NCBI RefSeq assembly: GCF_013155295.1
Contig: NZ_JABJXT010000004.1
Span: 186,001-250,000 of the forward strand
Length of the DNA: 64,000 nucleotides
Source of the DNA: Pseudogemmobacter hezensis
Lineage (GTDB): Bacteria > Pseudomonadota > Alphaproteobacteria > Rhodobacterales > Rhodobacteraceae
Direction: 5' to 3'
Shown: one piece after another, positions 8,521 through 16,943 of the stretch
Layout: each line of letters starts with the position of its first letter
Position numbering within the stretch: position 1 is the stretch's first letter
The notes under the pieces: model-generated
What the model saw: the letters and a program-made list of their open reading frames with translations, nothing else
Told to the model about the DNA's origin: nothing
Databases searched by the model: none
Program-made: the position numbers and the translations under genes

Positions 8521-9499
8521 ACAAAGCCTTAGCCTGCCATCTGCCCGCCCCTGGCTGCAACAGCTGCGCCCCGGTGATCTTTTGCCCATCGCCGTTCTGG
8601 CAGCCCTGATCCTGTTTTTCGCGCTGCGGGCAGAGTCCTTTCTCAGCCCGGCCAATCTTTTGATCATGAGCGGCCAGGCCGGGATCCTTTTGCTGGTGGC
8701 GCTTGGCGCGACGCTGGTGATCCTAATGGGCAGCATTGATCTCTCGGTCGGCTCGATCATCCTGCTGACAGCCGCGATCCTGTCCAGGGCGGTGAATTAC
8801 GGGATCAGCGATCCCGCGCTGATCATCCTTGTGGTGATCCTGGTGGGCGCGCTGGCGGGGCTGGTCAATGGGCTGATCTTTACCTTCGGCAAGGTGCCCT
8901 CGTTTATCGCCACCCTTGGCACGCTTTCCTTCTTCGCCGGGCTGGGGCTGACGGTAATCGGCGGGCGCTCGATCTATTTCGACGCGCCGGGGGTGCTGTC
9001 GCTGTCTATCGGGCAGTGGATTCCGGGGGTGCAAAACTCTGCGGTGATCGGGCTGATCGCGCTGGCTTTGGTGGCGCTGGTTACCAACCGCACGCGCTTC
9101 GGCCTTTATATCTACGCGATCGGCGGGAATGAGCGGGTGGTGCGCCTGTCTGGCATCGGGCTCAGGCGGGTGAAGATCCTGGCCTTTGTCGCCTCAGGCG
9201 TGACGGCGGCGCTGGCGGGGCTGTTGATCGCCTCGCAGCTGGGCTCCAGCGGGCCATCGCTTGGCTCGACGGCGCTGCTGGATTCGCTGGCGGCGATTGT
9301 GGTCGGCGGCACAGCGTTGTCGGGCGGCGTTGGCGGCGTCGGGCGGACGTTTCTGGGCGTGCTGATCATCACCGTGCTGGTCAACGGTCTGAACCAGATG
9401 GGCGTGCAGGATTTCGCCCAGACCATGATCAAGGGGGCCGTGATCGTGCTGGCCGCCATCTTCACCATGGCCTCGCAACGCGGCCTGACCATCAAGTGA
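8513..9499 (+). CDS. Sugar-type ABC transporter permease (RbsC-like)
   Basis: Inner-membrane permease, 328 aa, with 8-10 hydrophobic segments. Family motifs are GATLVILMGSIDLSVGSI and, near the C-terminus, IVVGGTALSGGVGGVGRTFLG. ATG 8513 overlaps the ATPase stop as ATGTCTGA and has AGGAAA upstream. It imports the ligand of the preceding binding protein. The GST-like gene starts 15 bases later and probably shares the transcript. Confidence 0.94.
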   Translation: MSEQSLSLPSARPWLQQLRPGDLLPIAVLAALILFFALRAESFLSPANLLIMSGQAGILLLVALGATLVILMGSIDLSVGSIILLTAAILSRAVNYGISDPALIILVVILVGALAGLVNGLIFTFGKVPSFIATLGTLSFFAGLGLTVIGGRSIYFDAPGVLSLSIGQWIPGVQNSAVIGLIALALVALVTNRTRFGLYIYAIGGNERVVRLSGIGLRRVKILAFVASGVTAALAGLLIASQLGSSGPSLGSTALLDSLAAIVVGGTALSGGVGGVGRTFLGVLIITVLVNGLNQMGVQDFAQTMIKGAVIVLAAIFTMASQRGLTIK

Positions 9500-9514
9500 C
9501 AACAGGGGGGCAAG

Positions 9515-10177
9515 ATGCCGAAACTCTACACAAATTTCGAATCCGGCAATAGCTATAAGGTGCGGCTTTTCGCGGCGCTGGCAAGGATCACGCTTGAGGA
9601 ATATCAGGTCGACCTGCCCGGAAATGAGCACCACGGCCCGGACTTTCTTGCCATCAACCCGCGTGGCGAGGTGCCTGTCCTGGTGGATGGTGAGCGCACC
9701 TTCCGCGATTCCGCCGCGATCCTGACCTGGCTTGCCGGAACCTATGCCGCCCCGGGCTGGGGCGGCCGCGATACAGGCGAGCAGGCCGAAGTCATCGACT
9801 GGCTCGCCTTCTCAGCCAGCTGGATCCAATACGGCGTCTTTACCGCCCGCGCCATTGTCTCATTCAGGGGCACCTATAACGGCGTCGGCTTTCAGAAAGA
9901 AGAGGTCACCCTGAACGAGGCCCGCATCCGCAGCCAGAAATCGCTTGAGATCCTTGAGACCGCCCTGCGCGGCCAGGACTGGCTGGTGCTGGGCCGCCCG
10001 ACCATCGCCGATATCTCGGTCTTTCCCTATGTCGCGCTGGCCCCGATGGGGGACATCCCGCTTGAGCCATGGCCCGCGATCCGGGCCTGGATCGACCGGA
10101 TCCGGGCGCTGCCGGGGTTCATCCCGGTGATCGGGCTGGACGATCCGCATTACCGCCGCAAGGAAAGCCAGGCCTGA
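9515..10177 (+). CDS. Glutathione S-transferase family protein
   Basis: Cytoplasmic GST-fold protein, 220 aa. The N-terminal thioredoxin-like domain shows NSYKVRLFAAL, the cis-Pro segment GEVPVL and the glutathione-binding RDSAAILTWLA (Ser-Ala contacts). The C-terminal helical domain ends with LVLGRPTIADISVFPYVAL, which contains the N-capping box. GGGGGG precedes the ATG. Last gene of the sulfurtransferase/ABC operon. The pairing of a GST with a sulfurtransferase and an importer suggests thiol conjugation or thiolysis of the imported compound; this is inference from position. Confidence 0.93.
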   Translation: MPKLYTNFESGNSYKVRLFAALARITLEEYQVDLPGNEHHGPDFLAINPRGEVPVLVDGERTFRDSAAILTWLAGTYAAPGWGGRDTGEQAEVIDWLAFSASWIQYGVFTARAIVSFRGTYNGVGFQKEEVTLNEARIRSQKSLEILETALRGQDWLVLGRPTIADISVFPYVALAPMGDIPLEPWPAIRAWIDRIRALPGFIPVIGLDDPHYRRKESQA

Positions 10178-10259
10178 CCCGGAACGCGCGGCCGGGGCCG
10201 TTCGGACAGTGCTTTCAGGAAGCGTGATATGGGCCCAGATCGGGAGGCCTGATCTGGGG

Positions 10260-10337
10260 GCACATCCGGCCAGCACATCCGGCCGGCGTATTCGGACAGC
10301 GTATTCGGCCAGCGTATTCGGGTGGCGCGTTCAGACA
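10260..10337. repeat. Degenerate 13-bp tandem repeat, six exact-length units
   Basis: Six contiguous 13-bp units, from GCACATCCGGCCA to GCGCGTTCAGACA, lie in the 301-base gap between the GST and DoxX genes. Just before it is an 8-bp inverted repeat, CCCAGATC (10234-10241) and GATCTGGG (10251-10258), without a T-run. The rest of the gap (10338-10478) shows only the GAGGAC ribosome binding site of doxX. Confidence 0.88.
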
Positions 10338-10478
10338 GCCTTTCGTCCCGGCCTGATAGCTGCAAAACATCGTCGACAGCCAGACCGGAGCGCCCCTTGA
10401 TTCCGTCTTAGCCATCCCCCTTGCATTCTGAACTGTCCGGCATCCCTGCCGCACCGTTTTCACCCTTATGAGGACATC

Positions 10479-10925
10479 ATGTCTGACCACAGAAATTCCG
10501 ACCGCCTTTTGATCCCGGCCCTTGGTGGTCTCTGGGCTGGCCTGCATAATTTCGCCGAGACCCTGCTGCGCGTCGTGGCGGGCGGGCTTTTGATCAGCCA
10601 TGGCTGGCCGAAAATCCAATCCCCCTTTGGCCTGACCGAGATGATCGCGGGCAGCGGCCTGCCATTCGCCTCTTTCTTCTCGCTTGGCGTCTCGGCGATC
10701 GAGTTCTTCGGCGGCATCCTGCTGGTGCTGGGCCTGTTCACCCGCCTCGCATCGCTTGGGGCGCTGATCGTGCTGCTGAACACCGTCTATTTCCACTGGG
10801 TCGTGTTCCAGGAGGGCTTCCAGGGCGCTGAATATTCTGTCCTTTGGGCAACAGTCGCCTTCTTCTTCCTGATCCGTGGCGGCAACGCGCATTCAGTGGA
10901 TGCGAAACTGGCCCGCACGTTCTGA
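10479..10925 (+). CDS. DoxX family membrane protein
   Basis: Small integral membrane protein, 148 aa, with four predicted membrane segments. Family features are the segment LLRVVAGGLLISHGWPKI, the GSGLP loop, and GVSAIEFFGGILLVLGLFTRLASLGA. DoxX proteins have been linked to quinone-dependent thiosulfate oxidation and to redox stress, but most members are uncharacterised. GAGGAC precedes the start. It is followed on the same strand by DsbA-like, MoaF-like and MBL-fold genes after a gap of 358 bases. Confidence 0.92.
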   Translation: MSDHRNSDRLLIPALGGLWAGLHNFAETLLRVVAGGLLISHGWPKIQSPFGLTEMIAGSGLPFASFFSLGVSAIEFFGGILLVLGLFTRLASLGALIVLLNTVYFHWVVFQEGFQGAEYSVLWATVAFFFLIRGGNAHSVDAKLARTF

Positions 10926-10997
10926 TCTTTGAAACGACCTTCGCCGCAGCAAGGCGGAGGTCACATTCCGACGGGTTGCACGCGCTGTGCAAACGCA

Positions 10998-11160
10998 GCG
11001 CCGCCCCACAAAGCGCCGCAGGGCCCGAATGGCCGAGCCGCGCAGACCATACAGACGGGCCACGCCATCCCCGGCCTCGCGCAAAACCAGCACATATCAG
11101 GCGTGAAACAGCCGCCAGGCCGTGCGGGAAAACCTGCCCGCATCCGCCTGGGCTGCAGAA
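10998..11160 (-). pseudogene. Possible remnant of an ArsR-type regulator
   Basis: In the 358-base gap before the DsbA-like gene, the minus strand encodes LREAGDGVARLYGLRG followed by SAIRALRRFVGRR (start near 11093), which resembles the wing and C-terminal helix of ArsR repressors (VLREAGLV..GRARLYRL..LRALRDWL). The preceding sequence, in another frame, gives ADAGRFSRTAWRLFHA. No intact helix-turn-helix or start is visible, so this would be a degraded gene. The similarity is short and could be chance. An AT-rich promoter-like stretch (11195-11250) lies upstream of the DsbA-like gene. Confidence 0.25.
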
Positions 11161-11283
11161 CGGCAGAACGGCAAGGGCGCATCATGACGCCCATCCGTAT
11201 GCCATTGGCATACAATATGTATGAATAGTTTGTCTTATCATATGTAAGCCGACATGCCATCTTCTGCCCCGAAGGAGATCACC

Positions 11284-11949
11284 ATGGTCACGCAAATCAC
11301 CTGCCTGCTCGACCCGCTTTGTGGCTGGTGCTATGGGGCCGCGCCCGCGCTCAGCCGCCTCGCCGCCGATCCTGGCCTTTCGCTTAGCCTGCAGCCGACC
11401 GGGCTGTTCGCCGGTGACGGGGCCCGCCCGATGGATGCAGGTTTCGCCGCCTATGCCTGGTCGAACGATCAGCGCATCGCCGGGCTGACCGGCCAGCCCT
11501 TTACCGAGGCCTATCGCCGCAACGTGCTGGAGGCGGGCGGAATGTTCGATTCCGGCCCCGCGACCCTGGCCCTGACCGCCGTGCGGCTGACGGCCCCCGC
11601 CGAAGAACAGACTGCGCGGGAACTGGCCGCTTTGCACGCCATTCAAAAGCTGCGCTATGTCGATGGCGGCAACAATGCCAGTCTGCCCGCATTGGCGCAG
11701 GTGCTGGACGGGTTTGGCTATAATTCCGCCGCCCGCCGGGTCGAAAGCCCGGATCAGGCCCTGCAAGAGGCCTGCCGCGACCGGATGACCCAGGGCCGCC
11801 GCCTGATGGCGGCCTATGGGGCGAATGGCGTTCCGGCCCTGATCGTCACCTCTGACGCGACGGGCCGGGGCAAGCGCCAGCAGCTTCTGAATGCCAGCGC
11901 GCTTTTCGACGATACCGACAGCCTGATCGCACGCCTGCACGCCGCCTGA
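11284..11949 (+). CDS. DsbA family protein (FrnE-like thioredoxin fold)
   Basis: Cytoplasmic thiol-disulfide protein, 221 aa. The active site is CGWC in LLDPLCGWCYGAAPAL near the N-terminus; there is no signal peptide. The helical insertion and the cis-Pro segment GVPALIV near the C-terminus fit the DsbA/FrnE group. I chose ATG 11284 with a strong AAGGAG upstream; an in-frame ATG at 11254 precedes that site. It leads a run of three genes (19 and 24 bases between them). Its likely role is oxidoreduction or isomerisation of disulfides; partners unknown. Confidence 0.93.
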   Translation: MVTQITCLLDPLCGWCYGAAPALSRLAADPGLSLSLQPTGLFAGDGARPMDAGFAAYAWSNDQRIAGLTGQPFTEAYRRNVLEAGGMFDSGPATLALTAVRLTAPAEEQTARELAALHAIQKLRYVDGGNNASLPALAQVLDGFGYNSAARRVESPDQALQEACRDRMTQGRRLMAAYGANGVPALIVTSDATGRGKRQQLLNASALFDDTDSLIARLHAA

Positions 11950-11968
11950 TCCTTTACGGAGAAAACAG

Positions 11969-12289
11969 ATGTCCGCCCAAAGCTACCCCGCCCCCGGCCA
12001 TATCTATGAGGCCGATTTCGGGGGCCTCGCCTTTCATCTGCGCTTTCACGATGACGGCAAGACCATGCAGTTCAAACCCGCCGCCGCGCCGGATTTCGCC
12101 CAGGCCCAGGCGGTGAGCTATAGCGCCACGGTCCTTGCGCCAGACATTTTCATGGTGACCTGGGCCGAGGCCGACAAGACCACCGTGACCCATGTCCAGG
12201 ATTTCGGCGCGGGCAGGGTTCACACCAATATCACCCAGCCCGACCATAATTTCCTGAACCTCACCGGCCGCTGGACGCGGCTTTCCTGA
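11969..12289 (+). CDS. MoaF-related small protein
   Basis: 106-aa protein of the MoaF/lipocalin-like type. The C-terminal pattern VTHVQDFGAGRVHTNITQPD matches MoaF-related domains, as does the internal IFMVTWAEADKTTVTH. Such proteins form small beta-barrels thought to bind a small ligand; the biochemical role is not established. No signal peptide. It lies 19 bases after the DsbA-like gene and 24 bases before the MBL-fold gene, so the three are probably co-transcribed. Confidence 0.88.
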   Translation: MSAQSYPAPGHIYEADFGGLAFHLRFHDDGKTMQFKPAAAPDFAQAQAVSYSATVLAPDIFMVTWAEADKTTVTHVQDFGAGRVHTNITQPDHNFLNLTGRWTRLS

Positions 12290-12313
12290 CCCCCTGACAG
12301 AAGAAGAACCGAA

Positions 12314-13210
12314 ATGCTGACCCGGAGAGACATCATGAAAACCACTCTCGCCCTTGGTGCGGTTGCGCTGGCCCCGTCGGGTATCGCCCGCGCCGCAGGC
12401 CAGGCCCTGAAATGGACCCATTTCCCCGCCGGCCCGAATGGCTTTTACCGCGCCCCCGTGCTGATCGAGGGCGCAACCGAAGCCGTGCTGATCGACGGCG
12501 GCTTCACCCTGCCCGATGGTGTGGCGCTGGCCGAGTCGATCAAAGCCACCGGCAAAAAGCTGACCACGATTTACATCAGCCAGTCCGACCCCGACTATTA
12601 CTTCAGCCTGCGCCCGGTGGTCGAGGCCTTCCCCGAGGCCCGCGTTCTGGCCGCCACCGCCACCGTCGAGGCGATCGAGGCCAGCGTTGACGGCAAGCTG
12701 GCGGTCTGGGGCCCGCAGCTGGGCGAGGCCGGGCCGCAAAGCCGCGCCGATGTGGTTTTTGCGACCGCCTGGGACGAGCCCACCCTCACCGTCGACGGCG
12801 AAACCATCGAAATCATCACCCCCGATACGATGGAAAACCGCCGCTACCTCTGGGTGCCGTCGCTGCAGGCGGTGTTCGGTGGCGTGCTGATCTTCAACGG
12901 CGTCCATGTCTGGACCGCAGACACCCAGACCCCGGAAATCCGCGCCGAATGGGTCAAAGTGCTCGACAGTATCGCGGCCCGCAATCCCGCCGTGGTCGTC
13001 GCAGGCCATGCCGAGGCTGACGCCGCCACCGATATCTCGGGTGTCACCCATACCAAAGCCTATCTGCAGGCCTTTGACGAAGAGCTTCCGAAAGCCGCTG
13101 ACGGGGCTGCGCTTGAGGCCGCGATGAAAGAGCGCTTCCCTGGGCTGGGCATGGAGGTGGCGATCCAGATCGGCTCAAAGGTTGCCAAAGGCGAGATGAA
13201 ATGGGGCTGA
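12314..13210 (+). CDS. Exported MBL-fold protein lacking the canonical HxHxDH metal motif
   Basis: Metallo-beta-lactamase-fold protein, 298 aa, with a twin-arginine-type signal peptide (TRRDIMKTTLALG, cleaved near IARAAG). Fold markers are AVLIDGGFTLPDG after the first strands and VVVAGHAEA near the C-terminus. Where true metallo-hydrolases have THxHxDH, this protein has ISQSDPDYYF, so three of the motif-1 histidines are missing and only one Asp remains. It is probably not a standard binuclear zinc hydrolase; it may bind one metal or be a non-catalytic relative. Last gene of the DsbA/MoaF run; a strong terminator follows. Confidence 0.9.
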   Translation: MLTRRDIMKTTLALGAVALAPSGIARAAGQALKWTHFPAGPNGFYRAPVLIEGATEAVLIDGGFTLPDGVALAESIKATGKKLTTIYISQSDPDYYFSLRPVVEAFPEARVLAATATVEAIEASVDGKLAVWGPQLGEAGPQSRADVVFATAWDEPTLTVDGETIEIITPDTMENRRYLWVPSLQAVFGGVLIFNGVHVWTADTQTPEIRAEWVKVLDSIAARNPAVVVAGHAEADAATDISGVTHTKAYLQAFDEELPKAADGAALEAAMKERFPGLGMEVAIQIGSKVAKGEMKWG

Positions 13211-13247
13211 CCCCCAGCTGATCTGCGCAGGCATGGAAAGATCAAAA

Positions 13248-13274
13248 GGCCGGGCAATGCGCCCGGCCTTTCTT
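13248..13274. terminator. Bidirectional rho-independent terminator
   Basis: Perfect 8-bp stem GGCCGGGC/GCCCGGCC (13248-13255 with 13261-13268) with a 5-base loop, followed by TTTCTT on the plus strand and by TTTT on the minus strand. It lies between two convergent genes and can serve both. Confidence 0.9.
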
Positions 13275-13337
13275 GCCTGCAGGGATGGCATTGCGACGGC
13301 TTCGGGCCGGGCCGTTCTGCGCCACCCCCAAATGGGG

Positions 13338-14573
13338 TCAGTCCGTCACCGATGGCTGATCCTGCGGCAGATATTTCGGCGTAAAATCAGGCGCGTTGCC
13401 GTTCAGATACCAATCCCCCACCATCCGCGACCGGAAAGCCAGCGGGTTATGCGAGATCACCGTGCGCGCATTGCGCCAGTGCCGGTCCAGCCGCAGCTTT
13501 ACCGAGGTCGCGGATGATCCGAGCGCGTCGAAAATCCGGGTGGAGACCAGCTGCGCGGCCTCGGCAATCACGATCTGCGCCTCATAGGTGGCGATCTCGG
13601 CCTCAAGTTTCAGACGGTTGCGCGTCGTCTCATCCGCGCTGCTGATATTGGCCTCATAGGCCAGCTGGGTCTTTGCTGCGGCGGCCAGGAATACCGCCTT
13701 TGCACCCGTCGCCCGGGCCGCAATCTCACCGATGATCTGCTGGATCTGCACATCATCCTGGCCACGCGCGGCATTCCCCTGCGGATAGGCGCGGGGCCGC
13801 GCTTTGACCAGCGCCACCGCATCGCGCAGCACCGCGGCGGTGATCCCGACCAGCACGCTGAGAAGGATCAGCTGATAAAAGACCGGCTGATAGCTGAAAC
13901 GGCCGGTGAAGGGGATCACATCCTCTGCAGCGACTGGCACATTCTTATAGACCGAGGTGCCGGACCCGGTCAGTTGCTGGCCAAACCCATCCCAGTCGTC
14001 ATGATGGGTCAGGCCGGGGCTGTCGTTCCTGACCCGCGCGATCACGTTTTCCTGGCCCTGGCGGCAGGCCACTTCCAGCCAGTCGGCATAGATGCTGCCG
14101 GTGGCGTAGAACTTGCGGCCATTAAGCCGCCAGCCCGCGCCATCCGGCGTCAGCAGGGTTTCAAAAGTGCTCAGCGCCTGGGCTCCGGGTTCGGTCCAGG
14201 CCCCGCCCGCAATCGCGCCCTCACGGATCCGGGTCAGCCATTTGTCGCGGTTTGGCCCCGGCGCCTCATTCAGATGCTGTTCGACAAAGGCGAAATGGTT
14301 GCGCAGCGCCTGGGGCAGATTGGCATCCGCCGCCGCAAGCTCCGCCAGCAGGTCGAACAGCTGCGGCAGCGAAAGGCCTGCCCCGCCCTCGGCCTTTGGC
14401 AGCCTCAGGGCACCAAAGCCAAGGCCGCGCAGCCGGCTGATCTCTGGGAAAAGCAGATGGCGGTGGTCTTCCCGCGGCTGTGCGCCCTGGGCAAATTCAG
14501 CAAAAACGGGGCGATAGACATCGTTCAGCAGGGTCTGGAAATCGAGGTCGGACAGAGTGGGGATCGTGGTCAT
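13338..14573 (-). CDS. SfnB/DszC-type flavoprotein (acyl-CoA dehydrogenase fold)
   Basis: 411-aa flavoprotein of the acyl-CoA dehydrogenase superfamily, DszC/SfnB branch. Marks are the substrate/flavin-region GGAWTEPGAQ, the GRKFYATGS turn and the C-terminal HWRNARTVISHNPLAF followed by GDWYLNG, where true acyl-CoA dehydrogenases have a catalytic Glu region. DszC relatives use reduced FMN and oxygen to oxidise sulfur atoms; SfnB is linked to sulfone and sulfonate use as sulfur source. This copy is the most divergent of the three in the window. It overlaps the GNAT gene by 4 nt (ATGA) and ends the 13-gene minus-strand block. Substrate unknown. Confidence 0.9.
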   Translation of the reverse strand: MTTIPTLSDLDFQTLLNDVYRPVFAEFAQGAQPREDHRHLLFPEISRLRGLGFGALRLPKAEGGAGLSLPQLFDLLAELAAADANLPQALRNHFAFVEQHLNEAPGPNRDKWLTRIREGAIAGGAWTEPGAQALSTFETLLTPDGAGWRLNGRKFYATGSIYADWLEVACRQGQENVIARVRNDSPGLTHHDDWDGFGQQLTGSGTSVYKNVPVAAEDVIPFTGRFSYQPVFYQLILLSVLVGITAAVLRDAVALVKARPRAYPQGNAARGQDDVQIQQIIGEIAARATGAKAVFLAAAAKTQLAYEANISSADETTRNRLKLEAEIATYEAQIVIAEAAQLVSTRIFDALGSSATSVKLRLDRHWRNARTVISHNPLAFRSRMVGDWYLNGNAPDFTPKYLPQDQPSVTD

Positions 14574-15619
14574 TGAAGGTCCTGAGAGGCGGCTGCGCGC
14601 AGGATTGCGGCATCGGTGAGGTCAAAACGGTAAGCGGCCAGATGTTCGACCGGCGCATAGCCCTGGCCCAGATAAAGCCAGACCGCCCCCGTCCGGTTGA
14701 AGATATCGCTGCCCAAAGACACGGCCTGATGCCCGCGCAGCAGCGCCTCAAGCCAGAATTTCTGCAAGATCAGCTTTGCCAGCCCCTGCCCGCGTAAATC
14801 AGGGCGGATGCCGATATAGTCGATATGCGGCAGGGTCTCGAGGGCGGGGCCGCTGTCATCGGTGTAAAGCGAGGCCAGCGCATAGCCTGCGACCGCACCG
14901 CTGGCCTCATGGATCAGCGCAAAGCTGAAATCCGGCGCGAAAGCCGGATTGCCGATGTAATGCGGCCAGTCGGCGGCGGTCTTCGACATATTGCCGAAAT
15001 GCTCTTTGAAGGTGGTATATTGCAGCTGGCGGACGGCTTCGGAAAGCCCGCTTTCCAGCGCCTCGGCCCAGGACAGCAGGCGGTAGCCGGGCACGAAAGC
15101 CCGCGCAAGCGCGCCTTCATCGTCAAAGGCGAGGCTGCGGCGAAAGCGGTAGAAACGGGTCTCGATCCTGGCGCCATGACGCAGCAGCGCCTGCACCACA
15201 GGTTGCTGCCGATCCCCCTGAATGAACCGCAGATGCGCAGCCGGGCCCAGGGCCGCGCCATGGCGCTGAAACGCGCCCAGCTGCGCGGCCAGCAGGTGAT
15301 CGGCCAGCGGCTGCACAAGATCGGGCAGCGTCAGCAGGGTCGAGAGGATCTCAGGCGCATCACCATGCTGGCTGTGCAGGAGCGAAAGCGCCGCAACGCT
15401 GCCGCCGGGCCCGCGCAGGATCTGTGCCTCGCCGGGGATGGCAGAGGCGATCAGCTCTTCGATATCGCGCGGCGCGGCCCCGGATTTCTTGCCCGCAAGA
15501 CGCGGCGTGGCGGTCAGAAAGGCGATCAGCTCCGGGATATCTGCGGGGCGGACAAGGCTTAGCTGCCAGCCGGGCGGCAACTGATGGGCGGGCATGGGGT
15601 GTTTCGGGATCAGGGTCAT
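14570..15619 (-). CDS. GNAT family N-acetyltransferase (two GNAT domains)
   Basis: 349-aa protein with tandem GNAT folds. The C-terminal domain keeps the acetyl-CoA motif A: IDYIGIRPDLRGQGLAKLIL (Arg/Gln-x-x-Gly-x-Gly/Ala type), followed by a final segment with FNRTGAVWLYLGQGY. The N-terminal domain is degenerate. It is translationally coupled to the SfnB/DszC-type gene downstream (4-nt overlap) and 20 bases after another, so it most likely acts in the same pathway. In Bacillus, GNAT enzymes N-acetylate S-alkylcysteines before a flavin monooxygenase cleaves the C-S bond; a similar job is plausible here but is inference. Confidence 0.9.
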   Translation of the reverse strand: MTLIPKHPMPAHQLPPGWQLSLVRPADIPELIAFLTATPRLAGKKSGAAPRDIEELIASAIPGEAQILRGPGGSVAALSLLHSQHGDAPEILSTLLTLPDLVQPLADHLLAAQLGAFQRHGAALGPAAHLRFIQGDRQQPVVQALLRHGARIETRFYRFRRSLAFDDEGALARAFVPGYRLLSWAEALESGLSEAVRQLQYTTFKEHFGNMSKTAADWPHYIGNPAFAPDFSFALIHEASGAVAGYALASLYTDDSGPALETLPHIDYIGIRPDLRGQGLAKLILQKFWLEALLRGHQAVSLGSDIFNRTGAVWLYLGQGYAPVEHLAAYRFDLTDAAILRAAASQDLQ

Positions 15620-15639
15620 ATGCGGTCTTTGCCTCGGGA

Positions 15640-16881
15640 TCAGGAATAGAAGCCGGGAACCGGGGCGGTGCCGGTCAAAAGCCAGCGTCCGATCTCAAGT
15701 TCCTTGTAATGCAGCGGATCATGCAGGGTCAGCGTGCGTGCATTGCGCCAGAACCTGTCGAGCCCGCTTTCAAGGCTGGCCGAACGTGCACCCGTCAGCC
15801 CGAAGATCTTCGACGAGATCTCAAGCGCCGCCCCGGCAGCCTGCAGCCGCGCGGCAGAGACGGCCACCGCGCCTGCGCCGCGCTCTTCCCAGGTCAGGGC
15901 ATCGCCCCGGGCCAGCAGGTGGTCAATCTGGCGGCTGGTTTCGCGGGTCAGGGCCTCGGCGGCCAGAAGCTTCGGCCAAAGCTGCCCGAAGCGCTCTTGC
16001 AAATGCGGATCCGCGCTGGCCGCCGCAAGATCGGTTTCCACCCAGGGGCGGGCGCTGGTTTTCACATAGGCCAGCGCCTCATCAAAAGCCCCACGCGCAA
16101 GGCCGGTGAAGATATTGGCAAAGGCCGAATACATCAGCAGCACGTCAAGATTGGCGGCGGGCGTGGTTTCCAGGACGCCGTATCCCTGGTGGATCACATC
16201 CGCCTCACTGACCGCTGCGTTTTCGATCACCAGGGTGCCACTTGCCGTGCGGCGCTGGCCCAGCGTGTCCCAGCCGCCCGCATAGCGGATGCCAGGCGCA
16301 TGGATCGAGGTCGAGAATGTCACCAGATGGCCCGAGACGTCCTGCCCCAGGTATTGCGCCCCCTGCGAGAACTGCGCCCAGACCAGCAGCCGGTCGCCAA
16401 CGGATGCGCCACTGGTAAAGGGTTTCGCGCCATTCAGCAGATAGCCGCCCTTGCCATCCGGCCGGGCCTCGACCAGCGGCGGATAGGCGGCCTGCGCCAG
16501 GGTGCCATGAAAGAGGTTCTCTTTCGCCACCCCGGCAGCATGGCGGTCTGCGGCACTGCCATTCGCACCGGGCGGCGTGCCGCGGGCGCCGAAATAGTGA
16601 TAGGCAAGGATATGCGCGACAGAGCTGTCAGCGCGGGCGATCTCATGGATCACCCCGGCCACGACGCTCCAGGATGCGCCCCCGCCGCCCAGGTGTTGCG
16701 GCACAAAGATGCCAAGCAGCCCCGCCTCTTTCAGCAAGGCGACCTCATACTCTGGCACCCCGGCCTGACGGTCTCGCAGCGCAATACCATCGCGCAGCTT
16801 GCGGGCAACCGCACGGGCCGCATCAATCCAGGCCGCGTGCTGCGCCTGGGTAAAGCCATCGGGGGGGCTGTTTTGCGTCAT
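15640..16881 (-). CDS. SfnB family sulfur-acquisition flavoprotein
   Basis: 413-aa acyl-CoA dehydrogenase-like flavoprotein of the SfnB/DszC group. The N-terminal helical domain has PEYEVALLKEAGLLGIFVPQ and LGGGGAS, the middle domain GGYLLNGAKPFTSGAS, and the C-terminal end FWRNARTLTLHDPLHYK and GRWLLTG. It should use reduced flavin from a separate reductase to oxygenate a sulfur compound. It is closely similar in layout to the frameshifted copy at 27845-29073. Twenty bases separate it from the downstream GNAT gene; an amino-acid permease gene lies upstream. Confidence 0.93.
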   Translation of the reverse strand: MTQNSPPDGFTQAQHAAWIDAARAVARKLRDGIALRDRQAGVPEYEVALLKEAGLLGIFVPQHLGGGGASWSVVAGVIHEIARADSSVAHILAYHYFGARGTPPGANGSAADRHAAGVAKENLFHGTLAQAAYPPLVEARPDGKGGYLLNGAKPFTSGASVGDRLLVWAQFSQGAQYLGQDVSGHLVTFSTSIHAPGIRYAGGWDTLGQRRTASGTLVIENAAVSEADVIHQGYGVLETTPAANLDVLLMYSAFANIFTGLARGAFDEALAYVKTSARPWVETDLAAASADPHLQERFGQLWPKLLAAEALTRETSRQIDHLLARGDALTWEERGAGAVAVSAARLQAAGAALEISSKIFGLTGARSASLESGLDRFWRNARTLTLHDPLHYKELEIGRWLLTGTAPVPGFYS

Positions 16882-16904
16882 CGGAGGCTCTCCGCGTCAA
16901 AGGG

Positions 16905-16935
16905 CAAAGGCGCAGACCGGCGTGCCCCGGTCTGC
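16905..16935 (-). terminator. Candidate terminator after the APC permease gene
   Basis: Perfect 9-bp inverted repeat GCAGACCGG/CCGGTCTGC (16912-16920 and 16927-16935, 6-base loop) in the 62-base gap. Read on the minus strand it is followed by CGCCTTTGCCCTTT, a weak U-tract. It could attenuate rather than stop transcription into the SfnB gene. Confidence 0.4.
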
Positions 16936-16943
16936 ATCAGAGG

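Noticed and set aside
10260-10337. Regular 13-bp repeats that could suggest a CRISPR array
   Set aside because: Units are contiguous with no spacers, too short and too variable, and no cas gene is nearby.
10961-11260. Cysteine-rich 99-codon minus-strand frame
   Set aside because: No ribosome binding site and no known motif; another frame here gives the better ArsR-like remnant, so this is probably a shadow.
13248-13274. Inverted repeat as a possible attachment site or IS end
   Set aside because: Stem plus T-runs on both sides between convergent genes is fully explained as a bidirectional terminator; no duplicate copy or integrase nearby.
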